Below are positions 25,389 through 34,782 of a stretch of 64,000 nt of DNA, piece by piece. This stretch comes from Paenibacillus sp. MBLB1832 (lineage in GTDB: Bacteria; Bacillota; Bacilli; Paenibacillales; NBRC-103111): the NCBI RefSeq assembly GCF_032271945.1, contig NZ_CP130319.1, positions 1,321,001 to 1,385,000 on the forward strand, written 5' to 3'. Under the pieces are notes generated by a model. The model was not told the origin of the DNA. It did no database searches and saw only the letters and a list, made by a program, of their open reading frames with translations. How positions within the stretch are numbered: position 1 is the stretch's first letter; every line of letters begins with the position of its first letter. The translations under genes and the position numbers were made by a program.

Positions 25389-26705
25389 ATGAATAAAAAA
25401 TGGATTAAAGGGATGCCGGCTTTGATGCTCGCCACCGCCATGCTGCTATCCGCTTGCGGTAAAGACAGCACCTCAGGTACTAGCACGGCTTCGCCCAGTA
25501 CGAACGCCAAGGAAAGCGCCAAGCCGGCGCAGAAGCAAGTAGAGCTTCGCGTAATTAACTGGCGGGTAGAGGACAAGGCGTTCTTCGACGACATGCATGC
25601 CAAGTTTGAAAAGGAATACCCGAACATCAAGATTAAGTACGACACTGTCCCATCCAAGGACTACATCCAGCTTCGTCAAGCCCGGATGGCAGTCGGCGAA
25701 GTAGACGTTGTCTCAGAGCTGTACAATCGTGTGCTGCTTACGCCTGAGCTCCGAGACCAATGGGTAGATCTCAGTAATCAGAAATTCCTGCAGGGCTTCA
25801 ATAAGGGGATGCTGGACATCCATTCCGCTGACGGCAAAGTATTGGGTCTTCCGTGGAACGCAGCCGGATTAGTCGTTTTCTATAATAAGAAAATATTCGC
25901 GGATAACGGCCTCAAGGAGCCGACGACATGGTCGGAATTCAAAGGCGAGATCGAGAAGCTGAAGGGAGCTAAAATCACTCCGTTCATGGAAGGTGGTTTG
26001 GACGCATGGCCTGTCCAGCAGATTGTGCATGGACTAGAGCCGGCGATCGTTCGCGGAACGAATCCGGACTTCTACGGCAAGAACAACGAAAACATCAAGA
26101 GCGAGAAGAGCAAATTCAGCGACGCGTCATGGCAAGAAGTGTTTGATAAGTTCAGCTATCTGGCGAGTAACTTCCAGCCGAACTCGGCAGGTCAAGCCTA
26201 CAGCCAAGCGCCGGCATTGTTTGCTCAAGGGAAGTCGGCTATGACCATCGACGGCACGTGGAGCTTGCAGCAGATGCAGCAGGCAAATCCGCAGCTTGAG
26301 ATCGGGTCGTTCTTCCTTCCAGCTACCGATAATGTGGAGCAGAATAAGGTACAGTATGTGAAAGCAGGAGGAGCGTACTTCATTCCGAAGAACTCCCCGA
26401 ATCAGGAAGCTGCACTAAAATATCTGGAATTCTTCGCACGAAACGATGTGTATCAGAAGTACATCGATGACTTGAAATTCTTGCCAATCAAAGATGGAAT
26501 TAAGGTATCCGATCCCGCTGCTAGCGACATCGCGGCCAAGATGGCCAAGTTGAAGGGTGCATCTTCCTTCACCGAGCTTGTGTCTGCCGGGATGAAGTAT
26601 GATCTGAACGTACTTTCGAAGGTGTCAATAGGCGAACTTAAGGCCGCCGATGCAGGTAAGGAGTTCCAAAAGATTCTGTTGGAGACTAAACCGAACTGGA
26701 AATAA
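25389..26705 (+). CDS. Sugar ABC transporter binding lipoprotein, module 2
   Basis: 438 residues. Signal peptide with lipobox LLSAC, Cys at about 22, then a Ser/Thr/Lys linker. The family-1 solute-binding core shows VVFYNKKIFADNGLKEPTTW and AMTIDGTWSLQQM. It pairs with the permeases at 26800 and 27681, and again no ATPase is encoded. A hairpin separates it from the permeases, as in module 1. Confidence 0.9.
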   Translation: MNKKWIKGMPALMLATAMLLSACGKDSTSGTSTASPSTNAKESAKPAQKQVELRVINWRVEDKAFFDDMHAKFEKEYPNIKIKYDTVPSKDYIQLRQARMAVGEVDVVSELYNRVLLTPELRDQWVDLSNQKFLQGFNKGMLDIHSADGKVLGLPWNAAGLVVFYNKKIFADNGLKEPTTWSEFKGEIEKLKGAKITPFMEGGLDAWPVQQIVHGLEPAIVRGTNPDFYGKNNENIKSEKSKFSDASWQEVFDKFSYLASNFQPNSAGQAYSQAPALFAQGKSAMTIDGTWSLQQMQQANPQLEIGSFFLPATDNVEQNKVQYVKAGGAYFIPKNSPNQEAALKYLEFFARNDVYQKYIDDLKFLPIKDGIKVSDPAASDIAAKMAKLKGASSFTELVSAGMKYDLNVLSKVSIGELKAADAGKEFQKILLETKPNWK

Positions 26706-26714
26706 TCTTGAACG

Positions 26715-26756
26715 AACGGGGACTTGTCGAGGAAATGTCGTCAGGTCCCCGTTTGT
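26715..26756 (+). terminator. Attenuator hairpin between binding protein and permeases, module 2
   Basis: AACGGGGAC (26715-26723) pairs perfectly with GTCCCCGTT (26745-26753), but only a short T-run follows, which favours partial read-through. Confidence 0.7.
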
Positions 26757-26799
26757 AATCCCAACACAGACACTACTGAATCGGAAAGGAGTGGGAGAG

Positions 26800-27684
26800 A
26801 TGACTCATACGTCAACACGCTTGTGGGCGTGGCTGGCCGTCCTTCCTGCTATGCTGTTATTCCTCTGCTTCAAGGTTTACCCCGCGGTCGGAACCTTTAT
26901 TTTCTCGCTTACGGATTTCAGGGGAAATATCAACAATTTTCATTGGGTGGGCGTAGAGAATTATCATAAAGTCATTACGCTGAATAAGAAAGAATTATGG
27001 AATTCCATTAGGATTTCGCTTACGTTTTCGTTCGGAGTTACACTTGTTCAAAATGTGCTCGCGATCGCTCTTGCCGTGCTAGTCAATATGAAGCTTCGAT
27101 TGCGTAACTTTTACCGAGCGGTTATCTTCATGCCGAACGTGTTGGGTGTCGTCATTATCGGCTTTCTATGGAAGCTGATCTTCGATCCGTATTCGGGACC
27201 AGTGTCGTTATTCTTATCGTGGTTTCATATGAATTCGGCTCTTCTCGGCAGTAAGGATGCTGCTTTGCCGTTGGTGATGTTCATTCAGCTATGGGCTTCT
27301 GTTGGGTATGCGATGGTCCTTTACGTGTCCGGTTTGCAGGACATCCCCGAGCATCTCTATGAGTCCGCATCCATCGATGGGGCTACCGGTTGGAAGAAGT
27401 TCCGCTATGTCACCCTTCCGATGCTGCAGCCGATGATCACTGTCAACTTGATGCTCAGTATAATTGGTTCACTAAAGGTGTTCGATATTATTATGATTCT
27501 GACGAACGGAGGTCCTGGACAAGCAACGACGACCATTGGTCTGTATGCGTTCCAGAGCATCTTCTCCGCTAACGAGTCGCAAGGATTTGCATCAGCACTC
27601 AGCATTCTGCAATTCTTGTTTATTCTCTTCTTCGCTGCGATTGCGCAGTTCATATTGCGAAGAAGGGAGGCGCAGCTGCAATGA
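26800..27684 (+). CDS. Sugar ABC transporter permease, MalF type, module 2
   Basis: 294 residues with six membrane helices. EAA loop HLYESASIDGATGWKKFRYV. The ATG at 26800 has GGAAAGGAGTGGGAGAG upstream and removes a polar extension that a longer frame (from 26650, inside the binding-protein gene) would add. It overlaps the next permease by 4 nt. Confidence 0.9.
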   Translation: MTHTSTRLWAWLAVLPAMLLFLCFKVYPAVGTFIFSLTDFRGNINNFHWVGVENYHKVITLNKKELWNSIRISLTFSFGVTLVQNVLAIALAVLVNMKLRLRNFYRAVIFMPNVLGVVIIGFLWKLIFDPYSGPVSLFLSWFHMNSALLGSKDAALPLVMFIQLWASVGYAMVLYVSGLQDIPEHLYESASIDGATGWKKFRYVTLPMLQPMITVNLMLSIIGSLKVFDIIMILTNGGPGQATTTIGLYAFQSIFSANESQGFASALSILQFLFILFFAAIAQFILRRREAQLQ

Positions 27685-28502
27685 TGCGACTTTCCCTCCG
27701 CCATTCGGCGGCAAATTTGGTTCTATTCGTAACCTCGCTGATATTCTTGCTTCCGACTTTGATAATTGTCAACATTGGTTTGAAGTCCAATCAGGAATTT
27801 CTGAAGTATCCGGTAAAACTCGTGGAAAGCGTGCACTGGGTCAATTTCTCCAAGGCATGGAAGCAGGCTGATATGAGTACTTATTATACCAATTCGATTA
27901 TTTATGCGGTCGGAGCCGCTGCACTCACCTGCATCATCGCAGCAATTGCTGCGTTCCCGCTAGCTCGCCGTCATGTGCAGGGAGCCAATTTTATTCTAGG
28001 CTTGATCGCGTTGACGTTATTTTTGCCTGACGGGATTGTGCCGACCCTGTTTCTTATGAAGAAAATTGGATTTATGAATACGACGTATGGGTTCATTTTG
28101 CTGGAAACAGGTCTTAGTCTCTCCCTAGCCGTATTTATCTTGAACGGTTTCATTCGAAGCATCCCGATTGAGCTCGACGAAGCGGCCAACATGGATGGAT
28201 GCGGTTATTTCCGCTATGTCTTTACCATTGTCATGCCGATGATGAAGTCTGCTCTAGCGACTGTTTTCATGCTCAAAATGATTACGGTTTGGAACGATTT
28301 CATCAATCCGTATATGTACTTGACAGACAAAGATAAGCGTCCCCTCACTAGCGGCTTGTATATGTTTATTGGTGAATTCTCAACGGACTGGACGGTCATG
28401 GCGGCTGGAATAGTCATCGTTGCGCTGCCACTGATCCTAGTGTATATCTTCATGCAGCGGTTTATCATCTCGGGCTTGAGCAGCGGTGCGGTGAAGGGAT
28501 GA
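27681..28502 (+). CDS. Sugar ABC transporter permease, MalG type, module 2
   Basis: 273 residues with six membrane helices. EAA loop ELDEAANMDGCGYFRYVFTI and C-terminus RFIISGLSSGAVKG. ATGA overlap with the preceding permease; a terminator follows at 28515, so the PL8 gene is transcribed separately. Confidence 0.92.
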   Translation: MMRLSLRHSAANLVLFVTSLIFLLPTLIIVNIGLKSNQEFLKYPVKLVESVHWVNFSKAWKQADMSTYYTNSIIYAVGAAALTCIIAAIAAFPLARRHVQGANFILGLIALTLFLPDGIVPTLFLMKKIGFMNTTYGFILLETGLSLSLAVFILNGFIRSIPIELDEAANMDGCGYFRYVFTIVMPMMKSALATVFMLKMITVWNDFINPYMYLTDKDKRPLTSGLYMFIGEFSTDWTVMAAGIVIVALPLILVYIFMQRFIISGLSSGAVKG

Positions 28503-28514
28503 TGTTCTAGTATC

Positions 28515-28550
28515 AGAGGGGGAAGGTGGCGATCCTGCCTTCCTCTTTAT
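28515..28550 (+). terminator. Terminator after importer module 2
   Basis: AGAGG and GGAAGG arms pair with CCTTCCTCTTT across an 11-nt loop and run into a T-rich tail. Confidence 0.65.
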
Positions 28551-28580
28551 TCATGAAAGGTGGTGGATAACGATAAGATT

Positions 28581-28594
28581 TGTATGCGCTTACA
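28581..28594 (+). promoter_or_regulatory. Catabolite-responsive element (cre) before the PL8 gene
   Basis: TGTATGCGCTTACA matches the CcpA cre consensus TGWAANCGNTNWCA at all but one position. It sits in a longer perfect inverted repeat (ATTTGTA, 6-bp spacer, TACAAAT; 28578-28597), 48 nt before the start codon. Glucose-type repression of the lyase is inferred. Confidence 0.7.
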
Positions 28595-28641
28595 AATAAG
28601 ATCGAGAAGTTGCTTCTAATTAAAAGAAAGGTAGTGAACAG

Positions 28642-31488
28642 ATGTTTACTCGAATGAAAAAAGGTATGTTGCTTATGTTCACCATGATGATTGTAACCTC
28701 TCTGCTTGGTATTCATATCACCCCGGTGCAGGCCGCCGACCAATACGATACGATCCGTGACAAATGGAAGGTCATGCTGACTGGCGGGACAGGGATCTCG
28801 ATAACGGACACCGATATTGCGGCCAAGATTACCGCCATCACGAATCAAGCGTCTACCTGGCAATCCAGTATCGTACGCACCAGCACGCGTTATCAGGTCT
28901 GGAACGACCTTGGCTATCGTTACGATACGGCCAACATTACGAAACATTACCAGCGCATTCGGGACATGGCGCTTGCTTATTCCACTACGGGGTCCTCTTT
29001 GTATGGAAATGCTTCGCTTAAGACAGATATTTTGGATGCGTTAGAGACGGTTTATACCCAAAAGTATAACGAGACTTTCGTGAAGAGCGGAGCGAGCGGC
29101 TGGTACGATCTCGAGATCGGCGCGCAGCTGCCATTCTTGGATACGCTTTCTCTGATGTATTCAGATCTTGCGACCGCTTATCCGGACCGCTTAACGAAGT
29201 ATTTGTCCGCGCTCGAGTATTTCGCTAGTTATGACGACGGGACAGGTACCTTGGTTTCGGACCCCGGCAAATATGGGAATGGGGGCTATATCTCCACGGC
29301 GGCCAACCTAGCCTGGAAGTGCGAGGTAGAGGCGAAGAGAGGGATTATCACCAAAGATTCGGCAGCCATTCAAGAGGGTGTTTCGAAGATATCGGGCATT
29401 TATGACTATATTGACGGAACTGGCGCGGATGACGGCTTCTTCACCGACGGATCCTTTATTCAGCATCATTATTTTGCTTACAATGGCGGGTACGGGAATG
29501 CGATGCTGTCTACAGCGGCCACGATGTTCTATTTGTTTAATGGGACCGCTTGGGATGTGATGAATTCCGTTAACACCGTCTATGACGCCGACTACGTTCA
29601 TGTCTTCGAATGGGTCTTGAATGGTTACAAGCCATTTATATATAAAGGCGATATGATGCCGATGGTGATGGGGCGGGACATCTCTCGCTACTCCAACGAT
29701 AATCATTACCGAGGCCATAATGTGATCAGCAATGTCGTGCGGTTAGTCCAATCGGCTCCTACTGCTTATAATGCGGATTTTAAAAGCTTAATTAAATATT
29801 GGATTCAGCAAGATACCTACAGCAGCTTCTATCAAGATGCAGGTACATCGGTTTGGACGATCACCAATGCGAAATCCATCGTATCCTCGGCTGCATCGCT
29901 GATTGCTTCGGAATTTTACAGTCAATTCGCTAACATGGATAAAGCAGTAGCATTCCGTTCGAATTTTGCACTCGGTATCAGCATGTTCTCGAACCGAACC
30001 AAGCCGTTCGAGTCGATTAATGGAGAGAATAAAAAGGGCTGGCATCTGTCCGACGGCATGACCTATTTGTATAATGCCGACCTTGGGCAATTCAGCGGCG
30101 ATTACTGGCCGACTATCGATTCCTATCGTTTGCCGGGGACGACGGTGGAGCAAGCGTCGGAGCCTGCCGGTAATCAGGGCTCCAAGAGCTGGGTAGGCGG
30201 AGCATCTTTACAGGGCACATACGGAGTTTCGGGCATGCAGCTCAAACCATCCGGTCAAACCTTAAACGCCAACAAGTCCTGGTTCGTTTTCGATGACGAG
30301 ATTGTTGCCCTCGGATCCGGAATTACTAGCACGGATGGGAAAACGATCGAAACCATCGTGGAGAACCGTAAGCTGAATAGCAGCGGGAATAACGCCCTTA
30401 CCGTAGGCGGTACGGCGAAATCGACGACGCTCGGATGGAACGAATCCATGAGCAATGTAACTTGGGTGCATCTGGCCGGCAGCGTGTCCGGCAGCGACAT
30501 CGGGTACTATTTCCCAGGTGGAACGAGTCTCAATGGACTTCGCGAACAACGATCCGGTTTATGGAACGACATCAACACGAACAGTGCCTTCCAGACGAGC
30601 GGAACGCGAACGAACAACTTTCTTACGCTCTGGATGGATCACGGAGTGGATGCGGCAAGCAAGAATTCTTACTCCTACGTGTTGCTGCCTGGTATGACCA
30701 GTTCCCAGGTGAGCAGCTATGCTAACAATCCTGCGATTACGATCTTGGAAAACTCTACAGATGCTGCTGCGGTTAAGGAAACCGCGCTAGGGTTGACGGG
30801 AATTACATTCTGGAACGATATCAACAAGACCGTAGGCGGGATTACGAGCAATAAGAAGGCTGCCGTAATGATGAAAGAAACCTCGTCTGATTTGGAAATT
30901 TCCGTCTCCGATCCGACGAATGCCAACACAAGCGCCATCCAGCTTGAGTTAGCTCAGTCTGCCGCTTCAGTTCTGACCGCCGATCCCCGAATCACAGTTA
31001 CCCAGCTGAGCCCGACAATTAAGCTAGCGGTCAATGTGAGCGGAGGTTTAGGCAGATCGTTCTCCGTGAAATTCAGTAAGGGAACCTCGGCGACGACAAC
31101 GATTGTGGATGACTCGAACGCTTCCATCACCTACAGCGGCTCTTGGACCCATACAAGCGACGCGAATTTCTATAATGCGACCAAGTCCGTAACGGGCACA
31201 ACGACAGTAGCGGGAACCGGCAAAGCGACATATACGTTCACCGGTACGACGGTCCGCGTCTACGCCAAGAAGCTGGCTGGCGGCGGGATGGTCGATGTGA
31301 AGGTAGATGGGGTGTCGCGAGGAACGTTCGACACGTACAGCTCAACCGACGTTTACAAGGCCAAGGTATTTGAGCTAACGGGACTGACCAGCGGCTCCCA
31401 TACGATCGAGCTGAGTATGAATGCCAGCCATAACAGTAGCGCAACCGCTTATTATTTCGGTTTTGATTATTTCGAGTATGTGAATTAA
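28642..31488 (+). CDS. Secreted polysaccharide lyase, family PL8 (hyaluronate/chondroitin/xanthan lyase type)
   Basis: 948 residues. Sec signal peptide to PVQA (about residue 31). An N-terminal (alpha/alpha) toroid (about 35-400) carries the PL8 catalytic set: Asn222 in AANLAWK, His275 in DGSFIQHHYFAYNGGYG and Tyr284 nine residues later, plus the GRDISR arginine motif. A beta-sandwich region (about 400-800) follows. The last 125 residues (YSGSWTHTSDANFYN ... YYFGFDYFEY) form an extra carbohydrate-binding-type module. The reaction is beta-elimination at a uronic acid, making the 4,5-unsaturated ends that GH105 removes. Which PL8 substrate is used cannot be told by eye. Own transcription unit with a cre site upstream. 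Confidence 0.9.
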   Translation: MFTRMKKGMLLMFTMMIVTSLLGIHITPVQAADQYDTIRDKWKVMLTGGTGISITDTDIAAKITAITNQASTWQSSIVRTSTRYQVWNDLGYRYDTANITKHYQRIRDMALAYSTTGSSLYGNASLKTDILDALETVYTQKYNETFVKSGASGWYDLEIGAQLPFLDTLSLMYSDLATAYPDRLTKYLSALEYFASYDDGTGTLVSDPGKYGNGGYISTAANLAWKCEVEAKRGIITKDSAAIQEGVSKISGIYDYIDGTGADDGFFTDGSFIQHHYFAYNGGYGNAMLSTAATMFYLFNGTAWDVMNSVNTVYDADYVHVFEWVLNGYKPFIYKGDMMPMVMGRDISRYSNDNHYRGHNVISNVVRLVQSAPTAYNADFKSLIKYWIQQDTYSSFYQDAGTSVWTITNAKSIVSSAASLIASEFYSQFANMDKAVAFRSNFALGISMFSNRTKPFESINGENKKGWHLSDGMTYLYNADLGQFSGDYWPTIDSYRLPGTTVEQASEPAGNQGSKSWVGGASLQGTYGVSGMQLKPSGQTLNANKSWFVFDDEIVALGSGITSTDGKTIETIVENRKLNSSGNNALTVGGTAKSTTLGWNESMSNVTWVHLAGSVSGSDIGYYFPGGTSLNGLREQRSGLWNDINTNSAFQTSGTRTNNFLTLWMDHGVDAASKNSYSYVLLPGMTSSQVSSYANNPAITILENSTDAAAVKETALGLTGITFWNDINKTVGGITSNKKAAVMMKETSSDLEISVSDPTNANTSAIQLELAQSAASVLTADPRITVTQLSPTIKLAVNVSGGLGRSFSVKFSKGTSATTTIVDDSNASITYSGSWTHTSDANFYNATKSVTGTTTVAGTGKATYTFTGTTVRVYAKKLAGGGMVDVKVDGVSRGTFDTYSSTDVYKAKVFELTGLTSGSHTIELSMNASHNSSATAYYFGFDYFEYVN

Positions 31489-31493
31489 CGTCA

Positions 31494-31724
31494 ATGTATT
31501 TGTACAGCTCATTTCGGTCAATGCACCGTTATGAGCTCTCTTTATGTCAGAATCGCTTTCTGTTCATATTCTCAAGATATTTGACATTAATGGGGAGTAA
31601 ATGGAAGGTTGTAAACGCAACAGGAACAACAGTTACAGCCTTGCTTGCAGAATCCGAAGGCGAATTCGACCGCGCTGCGTTTGATCGTGATGAGGAAGAT
31701 GACTTAGAATTAGCGAGTGCATAA
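31494..31724 (+). CDS. Doubtful small acidic ORF
   Basis: An open frame of 76 codons. Only the last 44 (from MGSKWKVVNATG to an Asp/Glu-rich end EFDRAAFDRDEEDD) look protein-like, and no good ribosome binding site precedes that inner start. A terminator follows 15 nt after the stop. It may be a real short protein or the end of a lost gene. No family was recognised. Confidence 0.25.
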   Translation: MYLYSSFRSMHRYELSLCQNRFLFIFSRYLTLMGSKWKVVNATGTTVTALLAESEGEFDRAAFDRDEEDDLELASA

Positions 31725-31738
31725 TAAGGGGAAATAGA

Positions 31739-31778
31739 AAAGACGAGCGACACCTGGGGTGTTCATTCGTCTTTTTTT
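31739..31778 (+). terminator. Terminator after the PL8 gene / small ORF
   Basis: AAAAGACGA pairs with TTCGTCTTTTTTT, with an inner CACC/GGTG stem. It most likely ends the PL8 transcript. Confidence 0.8.
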
Positions 31779-31886
31779 ATATGGGGGTGTGGAGGAACGC
31801 CGCTAACCAACGTCTGCCTATGGAGGTGTCTACTTAAGTGAAAGTGGTCTTTGTCCTGAATTCCATCAGACTAAAGGTCGCCATCA

Positions 31887-32030
<144 letters not shown>

Positions 32031-32954
32031 CTACCCCTTGCGCAGTCCCTTCCTTTTATAAGCCTCAACCCGATACTGCTTCGGGGTCAGCCCCGTCTCC
32101 TTTTTAAACACATGAAAGAAATGCGAGATATCGCCAAAGCCCGTGGCGGATGCAATGTCGGTGACCGTCTGGTCACTCTCCATAAGCAGCCGTTTCGCCG
32201 CATTGAGGCGATACTCCGTCAGAAACTGGCCGATGGTCGTGCCAGTTGTTTCCTTAAACAACGTAAACAGCTGCGAACGAGACACTGGGAAGCGCAGTAC
32301 GAGATCCTCAATCAGAATGTTCTCCTGATAATGACCAATCAAATAGGCGAGCACATCGCCGATCAGCTGCGGATCATCACGCTTGATCGCTTGCGAGGCC
32401 GCATCCTTTTGCAAAGGTAGAAGCTCCAAGAAAAATGCACTAATTCCTCGCAGCACGGCCAGCTCATAAAGTGAATCTCGCGCAGCAAGATACTGCGTCA
32501 GCTCGGCAAGAATTGTCTGCATGACATGTAACTGCTGCGGCGTGAGGAAATAATGACTTGCATCGGCGTGCCCCTCGGCAAGCAGACGAGCAATGGAAAG
32601 ATCAGATACATGGAACATGTCATGCAACCTCTCTAAATAAGACTCATCGAGCGAGAGGACGTACCGATGGAATTCTAAACTCCGTCCATGATAAGGACGA
32701 TGCAGTACTTTCGGATGTATGATCGTTAAGCTGCCTGCGTGGAGCGGGAAGAGTCGATCTCCAACAAGGTAATGGCCAGATCCTCCCACAACAAGATAAA
32801 TTTCATAACCGTTATGGGAATGGAGCAGCGGCTGCTCCAAAGGTATAGTTCGATATTCACAATGAACGGGATACTCCGTCAGAAAATGATTCGTATAATC
32901 GTCGATCGCAAAGTTGGCAGACGTCTCCGTCACATTCAAATCGTTTTCGTGCAC
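32031..32954 (-). CDS. AraC-family transcriptional regulator with cupin sensor
   Basis: 307 residues. The N-terminal AraC-type cupin (about 35-110; HSHNGYEIYLVVGGSGHYLVG, read as two overlapping motifs) binds a small effector, probably a sugar. The C-terminal double helix-turn-helix (about 205-300) ends GFGDISHFFHVFKKETGLTPKQYR. No receiver domain. The start is a GTG at 32954, with AGGAAGG upstream at a long distance, so the N-terminus is uncertain. Its 3' end abuts the BaiN remnant. Targets are unknown; the divergent-side neighbour is CorA. Confidence 0.88.
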   Translation of the reverse strand: MHENDLNVTETSANFAIDDYTNHFLTEYPVHCEYRTIPLEQPLLHSHNGYEIYLVVGGSGHYLVGDRLFPLHAGSLTIIHPKVLHRPYHGRSLEFHRYVLSLDESYLERLHDMFHVSDLSIARLLAEGHADASHYFLTPQQLHVMQTILAELTQYLAARDSLYELAVLRGISAFFLELLPLQKDAASQAIKRDDPQLIGDVLAYLIGHYQENILIEDLVLRFPVSRSQLFTLFKETTGTTIGQFLTEYRLNAAKRLLMESDQTVTDIASATGFGDISHFFHVFKKETGLTPKQYRVEAYKRKGLRKG

Positions 32955-32985
32955 GAATACTCACGTCCTTCCTATATTCAGCAGC

Positions 32986-33936
32986 CTACTTGAACCAGCC
33001 CTTTTTCTGAAACCATGCAAACATTCCCAAGCCGATGGCGATCATGAGGAGCAGGACGGTATAATAGCCCCAATGCCAATGCAGCTCAGGCATATAGGTG
33101 AAATTCATCCCGTACAACCCTGCAATAAACGTTAACGGCATAAAAATCGTGGTAATGACCGTTAAGGTTTTCATAATGTTGTTCATGCGATTCGAGTTGA
33201 GTGAAATATAACTGTCTCGAATATCCGCCGTAATCTCCCGATTGGAATCAAGCATCTCAGAAAGCTTGAGCAGATGGTCATGAATATCAGTGAAGAAGAC
33301 AAGGTGCTCACGAATCTGTTCGATGCGTTCCGTACTGATCAGTCGGTACAGAAGATCGCGCATCGGGACGATGGTGCGGCGCAATTGAAGCAGTTGGGAA
33401 CGAATTTCAAAAACTTCATTCATCAACGTTTCAATCGCTTCGGCTTTCATCGAGTTCTCGATGACATCGAGCTGATCCTCAATTTGGTAGACACTTGGGA
33501 AGTATTGATCGACGAGGTTGTCCAGGACGAGATATACGGCATAGATTTGGCCTTGGTTTCGATTGTTTTCATGGGCGGTAATTCGGCTCCAGGCATCCTC
33601 AATTTCACGTGATTCATGCAAATGGAAAGTCACGATGTAGTTTTTTCCCAGGAACATATCGACTTCTTCTGCCTCTAATGTTTTGGAATTAATGGCATGC
33701 ATAACGAAAAAATCCACATCCGCATAATGATCGATTTTGGGCCGTTGCAGGAGATAGAAGCAGTCTTCGATCGCAAGTGGGTGAAAATGAAAATGATCCT
33801 TCAGCTTCGAGGCTTCCTGCTCATTCGGATTATGGAAATCCACCCAGTACCAGAGGACGGATGGATCATGAAGTTCTTTAAGCGTGAGATCGTGAACGAC
33901 CGAGTAATCGGTCTTGACAGCAAGCGTTCGTATCAT
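32986..33936 (-). CDS. corA: CorA-family Mg2+/Co2+ channel
   Basis: 316 residues. A large N-terminal cytoplasmic alpha/beta domain precedes two C-terminal membrane helices. The signature GMN is at 276-278 (YGMNF) at the end of the first helix, and the short basic tail QKKGWFK ends the protein. It assembles as a pentamer and takes up Mg2+. It is monocistronic; the ATG at 33936 follows a weak AGGAGCC-like site. Confidence 0.93.
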   Translation of the reverse strand: MIRTLAVKTDYSVVHDLTLKELHDPSVLWYWVDFHNPNEQEASKLKDHFHFHPLAIEDCFYLLQRPKIDHYADVDFFVMHAINSKTLEAEEVDMFLGKNYIVTFHLHESREIEDAWSRITAHENNRNQGQIYAVYLVLDNLVDQYFPSVYQIEDQLDVIENSMKAEAIETLMNEVFEIRSQLLQLRRTIVPMRDLLYRLISTERIEQIREHLVFFTDIHDHLLKLSEMLDSNREITADIRDSYISLNSNRMNNIMKTLTVITTIFMPLTFIAGLYGMNFTYMPELHWHWGYYTVLLLMIAIGLGMFAWFQKKGWFK

Positions 33937-34027
33937 GGAAATGGCTCCTAGTACTTTAATTTCAATATAGGCATTTGCATCATTTTACCATACAATGAGG
34001 AAAGAACAGAAGGGAAGAGGTGGGGGA

Positions 34028-34774
34028 ATGAAGCTCTCCGTTTGTGTGGACGCCGTGTACAATAGGCGTGATTTCAAGGAAAGTGTTCAGGAGCTGCGAG
34101 CGATCGGCTATCAAGCGATTGAGTTCTGGTCCTGGTGGAATAAGGATATCGATGCCGTTGCGGATGCAGTGGAGGAAGCAGGAGTTACGGTTGTAACATT
34201 TTGCACGAAATTCGTAAGCTTGGTTGATCCCGAACAACGCACGACGTATATGGAGGGGCTTTCTGAATCGATCATGATTGCTAAGCGGCTAAATTGCCAT
34301 CAACTCATTTCACAAGTGGGACAAGAGCTGGCGGGCGTGTCTAGAGAAGAGCAGACCCAATCCTTAATTGAAGGGTTGAGAGCATGCGTTCCGCTTTTGG
34401 AAAAAGAGGGCATTACGCTGTTAATAGAGCCGCTGAACACGCATGTAGATCATGGCGGGTACTTCTTGGCTTCCTCCGAAGAAGCATTTCGCATCATCAG
34501 AGAAGTGGCAAGCCCGAACGTGAAAGTACTGTACGATGTGTACCATCAACAAATTACGGAGGGCAATTTGATTGCCGCCATCCGTGATAATATCCAGTGG
34601 ATCGGCCATTTTCATGCGGCAGGCTGCCCAGGCAGGCACGAACTGAATGAAGGAGAGCTGAATTATGAGGCGATCTTCCAAGCCATTAGGGAGACAGGTT
34701 ATACCGGCTATATGGGACTCGAATATTTCCCGAGAGCCGAACCGCAGGTTGGCTTGCAAAGTCTGATCAAATGA
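34028..34774 (+). CDS. Hydroxypyruvate-isomerase-like TIM-barrel protein
   Basis: 248 residues, xylose-isomerase-like TIM barrel. Conserved metal-binding positions appear as the Glu of IEPLNTHVDHGGY, the Asp of VLYDVYHQQ, the His of IGHFHAAGCPGRHE and the terminal Glu of GYMGLEYFPR. This is the arrangement of hydroxypyruvate isomerase (Hyi) and related sugar isomerases/epimerases. The ATG at 34028 with GAGGTGGGGGA is preferred to the in-frame ATG at 33995. The gene stands alone, and its stop is only 8 bp before the repeat array of RNA copy 2. The exact sugar is not known. Confidence 0.8.
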   Translation: MKLSVCVDAVYNRRDFKESVQELRAIGYQAIEFWSWWNKDIDAVADAVEEAGVTVVTFCTKFVSLVDPEQRTTYMEGLSESIMIAKRLNCHQLISQVGQELAGVSREEQTQSLIEGLRACVPLLEKEGITLLIEPLNTHVDHGGYFLASSEEAFRIIREVASPNVKVLYDVYHQQITEGNLIAAIRDNIQWIGHFHAAGCPGRHELNEGELNYEAIFQAIRETGYTGYMGLEYFPRAEPQVGLQSLIK

Positions 34775-34782
34775 ATAATATT

